Assembly: GCA_020629035.1 (NCBI GenBank)
Contig: JAHDEC010000011.1
Location: 1 to 64,000 of the forward strand
Direction: 5' to 3'
DNA: 64,000 bases
Source: Saprospiraceae bacterium
Lineage (GTDB): Bacteria > Bacteroidota > Bacteroidia > Chitinophagales > Saprospiraceae
Shown in pieces: positions 8,939 to 18,180 of the stretch. The position numbers were made by a program, and so were the translations under genes. The notes below the pieces were generated by a model. That model did not search any database. It was not told the origin of the DNA and saw only the letters and a program-made list of their open reading frames with translations. Each line of letters starts with the position of its first letter. Position 1 is the first letter of the stretch.

Positions 8939-10492
8939 CTAAATTTTTATAAATCGCTGGGTGATAATTTGGTTTTGGTAAGTGCATTTTACAAAATAAA
9001 TACCTGCACTTAAACATGATATATCAATGGGCACATCCAAGGCAGTAAGCTCCATAACAAATTTACCATGGCTGTTAAGAATTTGTGTATAGTCAGGAAT
9101 AAGGCTGCCCGTGTGAATTTGTATGCTATGATTTGCAGGATTAGGTTTTAGTTCAATGTTGGTGGAAGTATATAAATCATTAGCGCTACTGGTCATACAT
9201 TCATTCGCTTCAGGATCTAAATAGTCACAATAAATAGTTTGCGAAAGTAAATCGTAATTGGCATCAACCGTAATATCGTTGACGGCGAAATTTAAAGAAT
9301 TCTCAAGTAAACCATCTTCGGTGGGTTCTTGCTGAGGTAAACTAAATTCGAAAATATCTTCTGGGATTAATTCACTTTCGCAAAAGCCTTCACCCTTGTC
9401 ATTGATAAAAGCCATTCCCATTCCATCTAAATAGCCAAAAACAGCAAACTTATTTTCACACACAGGAAGAATAGTCGTTATGTTTTCTGAAGTTAAGTTA
9501 TTGTTGGCTTCACCAGGGATATTTAGTAAATAAGCTAGTTCACCCTCAGCAGTAACATTCCCTATAAGTGCATCTCCTCCAATGCCAAAACTATTATTTC
9601 CAACCAGCATAATAGATCCATCTGCTAGCTCTACCATATCCTCAAAACCTTCCCAGCCGCCTGTACTTAATCTTCTCGACCAGATTAGTGCTGCTTCATT
9701 GCTTAATCGCATAAGGATTATATCGTCTGCGGTAGGCAAGGGAAGAGGTTTAGAAACAGATAGCACAGCTAAATCTCCATTTTCCAATTCCAAAATCCGG
9801 ATTACCCTAGTTTCACCAAAGCCTGTAATAACCTTTGACCATAGTAAATCTCCTTGAGGATTAATCGTGTAAATGCAATAAGGTCTGCTATCGGTACCAT
9901 CATAGGCATATCCACCAACTACAAAATTGCCGTTATCCAAAAGAGTTATAGCTGTTGCGGTCGCCGTTGCCAAGATTCCATACCCTTTTTGCCATTCGAT
10001 ATTTAAATCATTATCACTGCGAATAACGAAATTGCTGCCATTGCAACCACCACCCACAATCATAATCCCACCTCTTCCATCAGCTATCATATCCCAAGCG
10101 AAATTTGTGGCAGAGTGGAAGAATTGTTTTGACTTAATAAGGTTTCCATCTCGATCAAGCTTGGTTAGCATGATGCTACCTGTGCCATCTATTACTACCA
10201 TTCCCATGATAAAAACATCATCATTTTCTCCAGTAGCAACGATTTTACTGGGAAGGTGTTGAAATTCAGTATTTAGCGTGGTGGACCAAACAATCTGACC
10301 GTCTTGATCTATTTTGATGATAACATCAGTACTGCCAGCAGCACAAGCCACAAAACCATCATCCGCTGTAAGTGCTGCGTGTCTAAATCCACCAGAAGTA
10401 CTAAATGTGTTTTTAAAGGTAGATTGAGCTTGTACTTCAGAGGTGAAGCAAATTAATCCAATGAACAAAGTAATTAATTGTACAAATCGCAT
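8939..10492 (-). CDS. Secreted beta-propeller protein with T9SS sorting tail
   Basis: A 517-residue exported protein. A signal peptide (MRFVQLITLFIGLICFTSEVQA) precedes about 350 residues of repeating blades with phrases such as KIDQDGQIVWS, KLDRDGNLIKSK, NPQGDLLWSKVI and GEAALIWSRR-like turns. These are typical of secreted quinoprotein-like or delta-60-type propellers in Bacteroidota. The last ~75 residues form a type A T9SS sorting domain (LKPNPANHSIQIHTG ... ISCLSAGIYFVKC), so it should cross the outer membrane and be anchored or released at the surface. No catalytic residues were recognised. It stands alone, with 117 bases to the next gene on the same strand. Confidence 0.82.
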   Translation of the reverse strand: MRFVQLITLFIGLICFTSEVQAQSTFKNTFSTSGGFRHAALTADDGFVACAAGSTDVIIKIDQDGQIVWSTTLNTEFQHLPSKIVATGENDDVFIMGMVVIDGTGSIMLTKLDRDGNLIKSKQFFHSATNFAWDMIADGRGGIMIVGGGCNGSNFVIRSDNDLNIEWQKGYGILATATATAITLLDNGNFVVGGYAYDGTDSRPYCIYTINPQGDLLWSKVITGFGETRVIRILELENGDLAVLSVSKPLPLPTADDIILMRLSNEAALIWSRRLSTGGWEGFEDMVELADGSIMLVGNNSFGIGGDALIGNVTAEGELAYLLNIPGEANNNLTSENITTILPVCENKFAVFGYLDGMGMAFINDKGEGFCESELIPEDIFEFSLPQQEPTEDGLLENSLNFAVNDITVDANYDLLSQTIYCDYLDPEANECMTSSANDLYTSTNIELKPNPANHSIQIHTGSLIPDYTQILNSHGKFVMELTALDVPIDISCLSAGIYFVKCTYQNQIITQRFIKI

Positions 10493-10677
10493 CTAAGGTT
10501 TATTTATTAATAGCAAGATAAACTAGAATTTATTTGATTTGATGCTCAATGTATGAACCTACTCATTTTGAGTACTAAAGGGTCTTTAAAACTCATTTCT
10601 GTGATTTAGCATCACTAAAACACAATAGAAAAACCTAGCTTAAGACGTAGCTATCCAAAGTTCACGCTTAAAGGACA

Positions 10678-13600
10678 CTAAGGATTAGAACAATCGTCAA
10701 TAGTAATCTCAACGGTAGATCCTACTTTAATATCTACACCAGCTTCTAGTTCAATACACTGACCAGCTTCAAAATCAATAATCGTATTCGAATGGACAAT
10801 GATGGAGTCAATGCTTAACACGTTTTGTGCTTGGATTTTGAATGGATCTGGTGGACAATATGAATATTTAGAGATACTTTCATCAAAAGGACAAGCATCT
10901 CTTAGCTGGATGGTATAGTCTTCTACTTCACCAAAATAATCGTTGCAAGGGTCATTATTTCCTGGCTGACCATAGATATTTCTTACTCTCATAGTGGTGG
11001 CTCCGACATTGCTAAGACTTGGTAAGGTAAATGTTCCTTCACTTGTATGATTTGCATCGAAATCAGACATGATGATTTCTTCATTGCTTTCGAAAGTGCC
11101 ATCCTGATCATAATCAATCCAGGCAAAGGCTTCATCGTCTGGGAAAGCATAACCAAGCCTAAAACTTAGTGTATAGGTACTATCCTCATACAGTGTAGTC
11201 GAAATGTTTCTAAAATCAGAATAACCGGTTTTACCCGAGTCATTATTTAAATCATTAAGCGAAACATTGGTAATATAATCTGAACCTGTACCATTACTGC
11301 CTGCCGCATCACAAGTAACAATATTAGACATCCCGTTTTCGCACAAACAGTTCTCAGAATAATACTCTCCTGTTGAGTTTGGATCACCATCATCACAATC
11401 GCTTCCAACTAAATCATCATCCAGGAAAGGGCAAAGATCATAAGTGTCACAGACACCATCACCATCCTCATCTGGATCTCCTGCTGCACATTCAACAATA
11501 GCTATATTTGCTTCGAAAACGCCTCTTCCATGAGTACCAATACGTAGCAATTGATCACTATATTGAATCTCAACATCACTAACTCTCGTATGAGGCAAGC
11601 TTCCATATTCTAACCAATCTTGAACCTGATAATCACGATAATAAACACCTAGATCCGTTCCAATAAAATACGCATCGTCAACATCCTCATAAATTTCTAT
11701 AGCTCCTACTGGCACATTTGGTAAGCTACCCGAAATATTAGTCCAGCTATCACCAGCATCTGTTGATTCATAGATTTTTTGTCCATTAGAATATCCACCA
11801 TGCGCGATGACTATTTTATCCATATCGTCAGGATCTACTTCGATATCTGTGATGGAACCAGCCGGCCCTGACTTTGCATCCCAACTTCCATCATTAACGT
11901 CTTTTACATAGATCGTAGAGCCTTGCACCGCATAAATTCTATCTCCATTTGATTTTGCAATAGCGATTAGATTTAGTTTACTTCCACCTGCTAAATCATC
12001 ACTAATCGCTGTCCAATTATCACCCTGATCCATACTCTCGTAGACTTTTGTATAACCACAGATAAGTCGGTCATTATTGGAAGGGTCTAGTCGATAAGGA
12101 GTTTCCCAAGCGCCATTTCCATTCTCACCTGGAGGGGAAATATTTGTGTTGCCAGAACCATCAAATCGGCGCATTCCACCGTTTTGATATTCCCAATAAA
12201 TTTTGTTTTCGTCTGAAGGATCTATCTCTGTGTTCATGCCATCACCAGTTGGAGCTAACTCCAGCCAATTAGTGGCATCGTTACGATACATACTCCCATT
12301 ATCTTGGGAGCCACCTGAAACCACATTACTATTACTTTGTGAAGTCCCAATATCGTAATACTGAGTAATTTCTAGGCCATTACTTAGATCGGTAAATTCA
12401 TCTGTATTTACATTATAGGTGTATACTCCTCCATCATTGCAAAAATAAATAAGCTCACTTTGAAGTGGATTTGTAAAGATATTTCGCTGATCCACATGTA
12501 TTAAAGGCAGACCTCCGTTTCCTAACCAGTGGGTAATGGCATTAAAGTCCGTACCACCATTAGATGATTGATAAATCTCAAAATTTCCAACTAGTAATTC
12601 ATTGTTATTTAAAGGAGAAAAACTGGTAACCATATTGGATTCAGGCAAATCTTCCGTAGTCGGAAATGTTGCTCCCTCGTCAGTAGATTTATGCAACTCG
12701 TTTCCATGACTTATATAGAGTAAATCATTGTCAGTATCAGTCACTGCCAGCCTCAGATAATTATTTCCAAAGTCGGTAACAAAATCAAAGTTAGCTCCTC
12801 CATCCGTACTTCTGTAAAACTCACCATTTCTTAAACCTAAATAAATCACATTGCTGTCATTAGGCTTAAAATGTATCTCAGAACAATCTAGGCTATTAAT
12901 CTGATCTACCGTATTAAATCCATCGGTAGTTTCGAAAAGGCCACCTGCTGTACTAATATACATTCGATCAGCATTATTCGGATCAGCAGTCATCCAATAA
13001 ATTCTGATATTTTCAGAAAATTCGAAGCTAAGCGCTGTTTCATTCCAAGTTAAACCGCCGTCCTCGGTCTTATACACACCGATACTCGATGGGCCGTACC
13101 AAACATGATCACTGATGGCAATATAAATCTTATCTGGATTGTCTTGATCTACCACAATCGAACTTACAGCTAGGTAGGGAAGCTCATCACCAAGCGGAAC
13201 ATAAGTGTTTCCACCATCAGTCGTTTTCCAAATGCCACCTATGGCAGCTCCAACATAAAAGGTGTTTGCATCAGTGGGATGGAAATCCAGTGATGTAGTT
13301 CTTCCAAGGGATATTTGACCAGTAATATAATTGCTGTTTGAAATGTTAGTCCAAGTTTCGTCTTGGTAAGGATTGTCAATATTTTGCCTTGAAAGTTGGT
13401 CTTTTTTGAGTCTTGTGTGTTTGGATATATCGCCTAGGGTGCCATCTGAATTTAAATGATCTTTCCAGAAATTTTTCCATCGACAATACTTAACGTATTT
13501 GCCATCACGAAATTCTCCTTGTGTTAAATCATTCAGTGATTTGCCGATGTGTTTTTCTTTAAAATAGGTTTCAGCATCCTGACAGATCTGCTCGAAATTA

Positions 13601-13701
13601 CGGTTACCTTGAAAGATTTTTTCGAGCTCCTTTTGTCCAATGACGGTTTGACTAAGACAAATCATTATACCAATCCAACAGACTTTCAGGATAACATTCA
13701 T
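10678..13701 (-). CDS. Secreted sortilin/BNR propeller protein with thrombospondin type 3 and GEVED domains
   Basis: A 1007-residue exported protein. After the signal peptide (about 1-22) come roughly 600 residues of VPS10/BNR-type propeller blades marked by K-T-T-D-G-G-type turns (IWKTTDGGNTY, VYKTEDGGLTW, FYRSTDGGANF, VYESMDQGDNW). A calcium-binding thrombospondin type 3-like stretch follows (DEDGDGVCDTYDLCPF), then a GEVED domain (IDYDQDGTFESNEEI ... CNDYFGEVEDYTI). The last ~60 residues (IDFEAGQCIELEAGVDI) resemble the '3-coathanger stack' C-terminal region seen in Saprospiraceae exported proteins rather than a classic T9SS tail. Export is well supported by the signal peptide; the route across the outer membrane is inferred. 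The ligand or substrate is unknown. Confidence 0.82.
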   Translation of the reverse strand: MNVILKVCWIGIMICLSQTVIGQKELEKIFQGNRNFEQICQDAETYFKEKHIGKSLNDLTQGEFRDGKYVKYCRWKNFWKDHLNSDGTLGDISKHTRLKKDQLSRQNIDNPYQDETWTNISNSNYITGQISLGRTTSLDFHPTDANTFYVGAAIGGIWKTTDGGNTYVPLGDELPYLAVSSIVVDQDNPDKIYIAISDHVWYGPSSIGVYKTEDGGLTWNETALSFEFSENIRIYWMTADPNNADRMYISTAGGLFETTDGFNTVDQINSLDCSEIHFKPNDSNVIYLGLRNGEFYRSTDGGANFDFVTDFGNNYLRLAVTDTDNDLLYISHGNELHKSTDEGATFPTTEDLPESNMVTSFSPLNNNELLVGNFEIYQSSNGGTDFNAITHWLGNGGLPLIHVDQRNIFTNPLQSELIYFCNDGGVYTYNVNTDEFTDLSNGLEITQYYDIGTSQSNSNVVSGGSQDNGSMYRNDATNWLELAPTGDGMNTEIDPSDENKIYWEYQNGGMRRFDGSGNTNISPPGENGNGAWETPYRLDPSNNDRLICGYTKVYESMDQGDNWTAISDDLAGGSKLNLIAIAKSNGDRIYAVQGSTIYVKDVNDGSWDAKSGPAGSITDIEVDPDDMDKIVIAHGGYSNGQKIYESTDAGDSWTNISGSLPNVPVGAIEIYEDVDDAYFIGTDLGVYYRDYQVQDWLEYGSLPHTRVSDVEIQYSDQLLRIGTHGRGVFEANIAIVECAAGDPDEDGDGVCDTYDLCPFLDDDLVGSDCDDGDPNSTGEYYSENCLCENGMSNIVTCDAAGSNGTGSDYITNVSLNDLNNDSGKTGYSDFRNISTTLYEDSTYTLSFRLGYAFPDDEAFAWIDYDQDGTFESNEEIIMSDFDANHTSEGTFTLPSLSNVGATTMRVRNIYGQPGNNDPCNDYFGEVEDYTIQLRDACPFDESISKYSYCPPDPFKIQAQNVLSIDSIIVHSNTIIDFEAGQCIELEAGVDIKVGSTVEITIDDCSNP

Positions 13702-13764
13702 AAGGAATCAATTTAAACTTTCCCTAAGGTACTATATATTGGTTTATTGTCAATTTAGTGTTCG

Positions 13765-14442
13765 CTAAAATTCCAAGCGATCAAGCTGATTTTCCACGAA
13801 ATCTTGTTTTAACTCGGCTTCCAATGTTTCATAATCTTGCTTATCCACGGTTTTTTCAATGCTCCCATTATTCAATAGAAATATTTGGTCACAGCTATTA
13901 CTCAATGTGGAGAATATATGCGAGGATATGACGATGGTTTTTTGGGCAGCGCGCAACTTGTCTATGATGGTTGTTATTAAAATATTGCTTTGGATATCTA
14001 CACCATTAAAAGGTTCGTCAAGAATAAACACATCATTTTTTTGAAGCAGAATAGCCATGAGTGCCAATTTCTTTTTCATACCTGTGGAATAAGTTTCAGC
14101 ATATTGATTAAGCGGTAAATCAAAAATGTTTTTGCTCTCAAAGTTTTCTTCATGAATATTTCTGGCTCGGCAAAATAATTTTAGATATTCCCAGCTTGTA
14201 ATTCTAGATAAGAAAATTGGATTTGTTTCTAACAGTCCTATATGGTTCTTGATATTGGTGAAGTCTGATTCTATACTCCCTTCATACGTTTCGATGTCCG
14301 CGAGACAATTAAAAAAGCTTGTTTTACCCGCTCCGTTTTTGCCTACAATGCCATAAACTTTTCCTTTTTCGAAGCTAAGATTTACATTCTTTAGCACTTG
14401 CTTAGTGCCATATGATTTTGATAAATTGCTTATTCTGATCAT
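13765..14442 (-). CDS. ABC transporter ATP-binding protein
   Basis: A 225-residue ATPase with all core motifs: Walker A GKNGAGKT (34-41), signature YSTGMKKKLAL, Walker B VFILDEPF and the H-loop ISSH. The signature reads STGM rather than SGGQ, as is common in CcmA/ABC-2 type exporters. It overlaps the upstream permease gene by one base (TAATG), so the two make one exporter. The cargo cannot be read from sequence. The gene downstream on the same strand (sortilin-type protein) is 63 bases away and probably unrelated. Confidence 0.92.
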   Translation of the reverse strand: MIRISNLSKSYGTKQVLKNVNLSFEKGKVYGIVGKNGAGKTSFFNCLADIETYEGSIESDFTNIKNHIGLLETNPIFLSRITSWEYLKLFCRARNIHEENFESKNIFDLPLNQYAETYSTGMKKKLALMAILLQKNDVFILDEPFNGVDIQSNILITTIIDKLRAAQKTIVISSHIFSTLSNSCDQIFLLNNGSIEKTVDKQDYETLEAELKQDFVENQLDRLEF

Positions 14443-15356
14443 TAAAGTATCGTGTCTAACTTAGGTTTTGATTGCTTAAAAAACAGTGGAATGACTATGA
14501 GTAACATAGGAGGAAACCATAAACTTAAAGTATACAAAATGCCTTGAGGAAGATTTATTTCGTGTGGAAAGGCTGAATATTTGGCCAATATCATAGAAAG
14601 TAAAAACACTATTCCAATCGCAAAAACCAATAATGAAATCAAATATTTATCCTGGAAAAAGACGAACAAACAAATCAATGCGGGACCTACTAATACTACA
14701 CCACCAAACAGGGCATCTAGTAATTTGCGCCTAATAAATGGGACGGATTTACAAGAGAAAATCCATACAAAATAGGAAGACTCAGGTTTAGTATAAAACG
14801 ACATTGAAAGAAAAAACAATAGAGCCAATCCGAAAAGACTTAGCTGGTAATTATCCACTTGAATTCCTTTAAATACTAAAAAATAAAGGAAAAAAATGAA
14901 TAAGAAAGTCTTTCTAAAACCTATAATAAATTCAAAAGGTATTTTTTTAAATGGAGTAGGTACGGTCCAATTTGTTTGATGATTAAGGGCGAACAAAGCC
15001 ATCAACATTGAAAAGACAAACAATCCTGCTGCTATGAAAAACTGCTGATTAAGCAACAAAAAGAAAATAAATGGAAGAGTGCAAATACCATTTTCCAAAC
15101 ATCTAATGAGCTTTCGATCACGAGTATTAAATAATAATTTTAATGGTTGAATATGGGACTTTGAGCTGAATCTAGCAAGTATTGTCAGAGCTAAAGCTGG
15201 ATAAATCCACTTTGCAAATTCCGTTTTAAAAAACAAAGCTTTAGATAAAGCTATAAAGAGCAGAAGCATCAACCCGGCTCCAATCCAGGGATGAATTCCA
15301 AGCTGTCTAAACCATCGCTTAATGCGTACAATTTGTAAAATTAAATAGTATTTCAA
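14442..15356 (-). CDS. ABC-2-like membrane permease partner
   Basis: A 304-residue, very hydrophobic protein with about seven or eight predicted membrane helices, for example MLLLFIALSKALFF, ILFFLLLNQQFFIAAGLFVF, FLFIFFLYFLVF and LLVFAIGIVFLLSMILA. It has no signal peptide and no recognised catalytic motif. The one-base overlap with the ATPase gene makes it the membrane half of an exporter. I do not recognise the subfamily. The first codon used here is TTG at 15356 (MKYYLILQIVRIKRW); no ATG gives a sensible N-terminus nearby. Confidence 0.75.
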   Translation of the reverse strand: MKYYLILQIVRIKRWFRQLGIHPWIGAGLMLLLFIALSKALFFKTEFAKWIYPALALTILARFSSKSHIQPLKLLFNTRDRKLIRCLENGICTLPFIFFLLLNQQFFIAAGLFVFSMLMALFALNHQTNWTVPTPFKKIPFEFIIGFRKTFLFIFFLYFLVFKGIQVDNYQLSLFGLALLFFLSMSFYTKPESSYFVWIFSCKSVPFIRRKLLDALFGGVVLVGPALICLFVFFQDKYLISLLVFAIGIVFLLSMILAKYSAFPHEINLPQGILYTLSLWFPPMLLIVIPLFFKQSKPKLDTIL

Positions 15357-15596
15357 TTGGACCTATTGGCTTTAAGAGCAAACTTAATTGATTCGTAAGG
15401 AGCTTCCTATTTTTTTCTACTAAAGGAAGATTTTAGGGTTTATAAGATAGACCCCATTCAATTAAAATCAAAAAAACACGCGAATACTCAAAGCTGACAT
15501 TCAGCCTTTATTTTAGATTTTTCTTGAGCGATACTTATCCATTATTATTTATTTGGAAGTACTTTAAACCCATTAATAATGCAAAAAACCAGTATC

Positions 15597-16574
15597 ATGA
15601 AAAATCTACTATTGATAAGTTCTCTATTATTTTCAACCTTGATAATTGGTCAAGATATCGATAGCGATTGGATGTTTTCGCTTGGTGACACTTCTGAATA
15701 TAAACGAATTGAGATTAATAATGCTCTTGATACAGGTCCTGGTGGAGTAAATATTATTTGGGATTTTTCTATGATAGATAATGGTTTGGCTACTGATTAT
15801 GTTATCCATTATGAAGAAAGTGATGCCTATGGCACTAACTCACTCTCAGCTCTATCTTCTTTTGCTTCATTTAATACCTTGGGCAATCAGACGGTCAGCT
15901 ATTTAAATCTTGAAGACAATGAATTGCTGCTATATGGTGATAGTACCTTGACCGGAACAAAAACCACACTACTACCACCAGCAGTTTTGTTTAGTTTTCC
16001 GTTAGCGTTTAATGAATCCGTGGAGAGCACATGCACAAACAGTCTTTATGATTTGGCGGGTAATTTGATTTTTAGCAATGATGTCGAAATCTCAAGAACC
16101 TTTGATGGTGCTGGCAGGGTGATTACACCTTTTGGGACCTTTGACAATTGTGTGCGGATTAAAGAAGTCTACCAATCCGAAACTGTACTCATAGAAACTT
16201 ATGAATGGTATTATGAAAAATTAAGCAATAAAATAGTGGAGTTAGTGGTCCAGCCTTCAAATAATACAAGCTTGCTCTCTTGGCAAAACAATCTGAATGA
16301 GGTCATGACTAATTCCTCCGATTTATTATTAGAAGAAGCCCTAATAACAGATTTAGCCAATAATGAATTTCTAACAAAACACATTGAAGGCGAGTTTTCA
16401 GTTTCAGTGTATAATAGTGCTGGCAGCAATATTGAATCTATGAGCGTATCCCTACAAAAGGAAGGAAGTTCATTGCAATTAAGTCAGGCCTACAAAACAT
16501 CAAATATCTATTTTATGTTCTTCATGAATGAGCAAACTGGGGAGTTCTTTAACTATAAATTTATGGCTGATTAG
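15597..16574 (+). CDS. Secreted protein of unknown function
   Basis: A 325-residue exported protein from the ATG at 15597. A further ATG at 15579 would add six residues before a clean signal peptide (MKNLLLISSLLFSTLIIGQ). The mature part is beta-rich, with the phrase GDTSEYKRIEINNALDTGPGG near the start and TFDNCVRIKEVYQ in the middle. That pattern recalls Bacteroidota lipid- or polymer-associated secreted proteins, but I cannot assign a family. The C-terminus is only weakly like a T9SS tail (SVYNSAGSNIESMSVSL). The last four bases overlap the convergent gene. Lone gene; function unknown. Confidence 0.65.
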   Translation: MKNLLLISSLLFSTLIIGQDIDSDWMFSLGDTSEYKRIEINNALDTGPGGVNIIWDFSMIDNGLATDYVIHYEESDAYGTNSLSALSSFASFNTLGNQTVSYLNLEDNELLLYGDSTLTGTKTTLLPPAVLFSFPLAFNESVESTCTNSLYDLAGNLIFSNDVEISRTFDGAGRVITPFGTFDNCVRIKEVYQSETVLIETYEWYYEKLSNKIVELVVQPSNNTSLLSWQNNLNEVMTNSSDLLLEEALITDLANNEFLTKHIEGEFSVSVYNSAGSNIESMSVSLQKEGSSLQLSQAYKTSNIYFMFFMNEQTGEFFNYKFMAD

Positions 16575-17104
16575 TGCTTAAGGGGTATGTTTACTTTGTT
16601 GTTAATGGTCCATTGTTCATCATAAATAGAAGTATAAACTATACTGAGCTGTAGTTGATCACTCAGCAGTTTATCTCGAAGCATATTCGCTCGTGCTACG
16701 GTCTTGAGTTCAGCTGATTTATTAGAAAGCTTAATGAGTTCAATCACTTGCTTTTCTTGGATTAAATTACCTACATCGATATCTGTATAGTTTAGCAAGA
16801 TTGAATCTTTTTTATCTGTAGTATTCTTTAAGTAGTTGACGAGACTAGGGTATGACTTCCCAGTGGAATCAGTAATGCTTATGGATTGGATAAAGGCCGG
16901 ACCGATGCCTTGATTTCTCAAGGCAAAGTGATAATCAGTGGAATGAGAATGCATGTGCACAAAATTTAAATGTGGATAGACTGATTTGTATTGTTGTTTC
17001 CTGATTAGATTGGTTTGGTAAATAAAAACGATCAAGGTAGATAAACTAATAATCATGGCTGAAATGCCAATTAGGAGTTCGTTGGAGAGTAGTTTCTTAT
17101 TCAT
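16571..17104 (-). CDS. Single-pass membrane protein of unknown function
   Basis: A 177-residue protein with one N-terminal membrane helix (about 10-33, LLIGISAMIISLSTLIVFIY) followed by a positively charged NLIRKQQYKS segment. The remaining ~140 residues are soluble with no recognised motif (HFALRNQGIGPAFIQSISI is the most distinctive piece). The positive residues after the helix do not settle topology. It converges on the preceding gene with a four-base overlap and lies 139 bases before the next minus-strand gene end, so it may be monocistronic. No function is proposed. Confidence 0.6.
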   Translation of the reverse strand: MNKKLLSNELLIGISAMIISLSTLIVFIYQTNLIRKQQYKSVYPHLNFVHMHSHSTDYHFALRNQGIGPAFIQSISITDSTGKSYPSLVNYLKNTTDKKDSILLNYTDIDVGNLIQEKQVIELIKLSNKSAELKTVARANMLRDKLLSDQLQLSIVYTSIYDEQWTINNKVNIPLKH

Positions 17105-17243
17105 AGTAAGGAATGGTTATTAACCTCGTATCAGTGAGATAGCATTAAATATTAGGTCTTATATAATGTCATGTGCGGACTTAGGCTCATCTATTTTTAC
17201 TTGAGAATGTTTTTTCTTTCATCTTCGCTTGTCTCAGTAGACC

Positions 17244-17774
17244 TTATTCTTCTAAAAAATCCTCGATTTCTGATTGCAAATATCTCCCAGAACTAACCAT
17301 TTCTGAAACCATGATCATTAGAACTTCCTTTTTGTCGCTTTCAGTGCTTTTAATATTTTCAAAAACAAAATCCATAATTTTCCTTTGTTTATAATCTTGG
17401 GTATTTTTTGATTCTTCTAACTCGGATAATGAAGATAGTTTCTCAAATTCCATTAATTCAATTCTAGAATTTGCAACAGCTCGCCATGAGTTATTTTTAA
17501 TTCTAGGTGCCCAAATGCCTCCAGCCTTTTTAATAACATCAAATAACTCAATTGTTTCATTGTTTAAATTTACTCTTAGACTATCAACAAGTCTCTCCTG
17601 TTTTGGAATATTTTCTTCTAAGCTTTGAATAGATTCCTTCAGTTCCTTCTTGATGGAGGCATATATTTGATTTAGATACTTTTGTTCCTTACGGTTTTCA
17701 TTCCAATTATTAATTACTAAGGCAATTAAAATTCCAAGAATTACTGGTATAACATCTTTTAGTAGTTGTTTCAT
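17244..17774 (-). CDS. DUF6090-like membrane-anchored coiled-coil protein
   Basis: A 176-residue protein beginning MKQLLKDVIPVILGILIALV, with a membrane helix at 7-25 followed directly by NNWNENRKEQKYLNQIY. This helix plus N-W-N-E-x-R-K-x-x-K stretch is the recurring hallmark of a Bacteroidota family of unknown function that I recall as DUF6090. After it comes a long charged helical region (KKELKESIQSLEENIPKQERLVDSLR), probably coiled coil. There is no catalytic motif. It appears to be a single-gene unit with a 406-base intergenic region behind its start. Confidence 0.7.
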   Translation of the reverse strand: MKQLLKDVIPVILGILIALVINNWNENRKEQKYLNQIYASIKKELKESIQSLEENIPKQERLVDSLRVNLNNETIELFDVIKKAGGIWAPRIKNNSWRAVANSRIELMEFEKLSSLSELEESKNTQDYKQRKIMDFVFENIKSTESDKKEVLMIMVSEMVSSGRYLQSEIEDFLEE

Positions 17775-18180
17775 TTCAGTATTTGTATTTGATGGATCAA
17801 CTGAATAAATAGTGTTCCAAAATATTGTTTTTATTGAAATTATTTATCTCGAATCATTTTGCCTGCATATAAGTTTACCATGAAATACAGTTGGGTTCTT
17901 CATTCTATTTTTCACTGAAAATAAGTCTTAAATGAGTAGGTCCAAAATATTCCCATCCTTATTCTATATAGTGAAGCTTTAGGATGCTATTTCTATTTCT
18001 ATTAAACTTTTACAACTCATAGATGACACTAAGTAGCATCTTACTTTTTGATGTGCTTTAATGTTTGTAATTTATTTTTGGATTTGGAAAACCACATAGA
18101 TCAGTTGATTTTTTAGAATAATAATGTACAAATTATAGGTATTTGTCAAGCTTTATGATGCCTTTCTAATTGACAAGACA
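17775..18180. other. Intergenic region, divergent promoters
   Basis: These 406 AT-rich bases separate the divergent DUF6090-like and peroxidase genes. I see no open frame with coding character, no RNA gene and no strong hairpin. The only interpretable element is a TAnnTTTG-type promoter candidate for the peroxidase gene at the right-hand side. Confidence 0.5.
18047..18080 (+). promoter_or_regulatory. Candidate Bacteroidota promoter for the peroxidase gene
   Basis: TATTTTTG at 18073-18080 matches the -7 box TAnnTTTG and TTTG at 18047-18050 could be the -33 box, with a 22-base spacer that is slightly long. It would give a 5' leader of roughly 95 bases before the TTG start. Such short boxes also occur by chance in AT-rich DNA. 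Confidence 0.35.
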
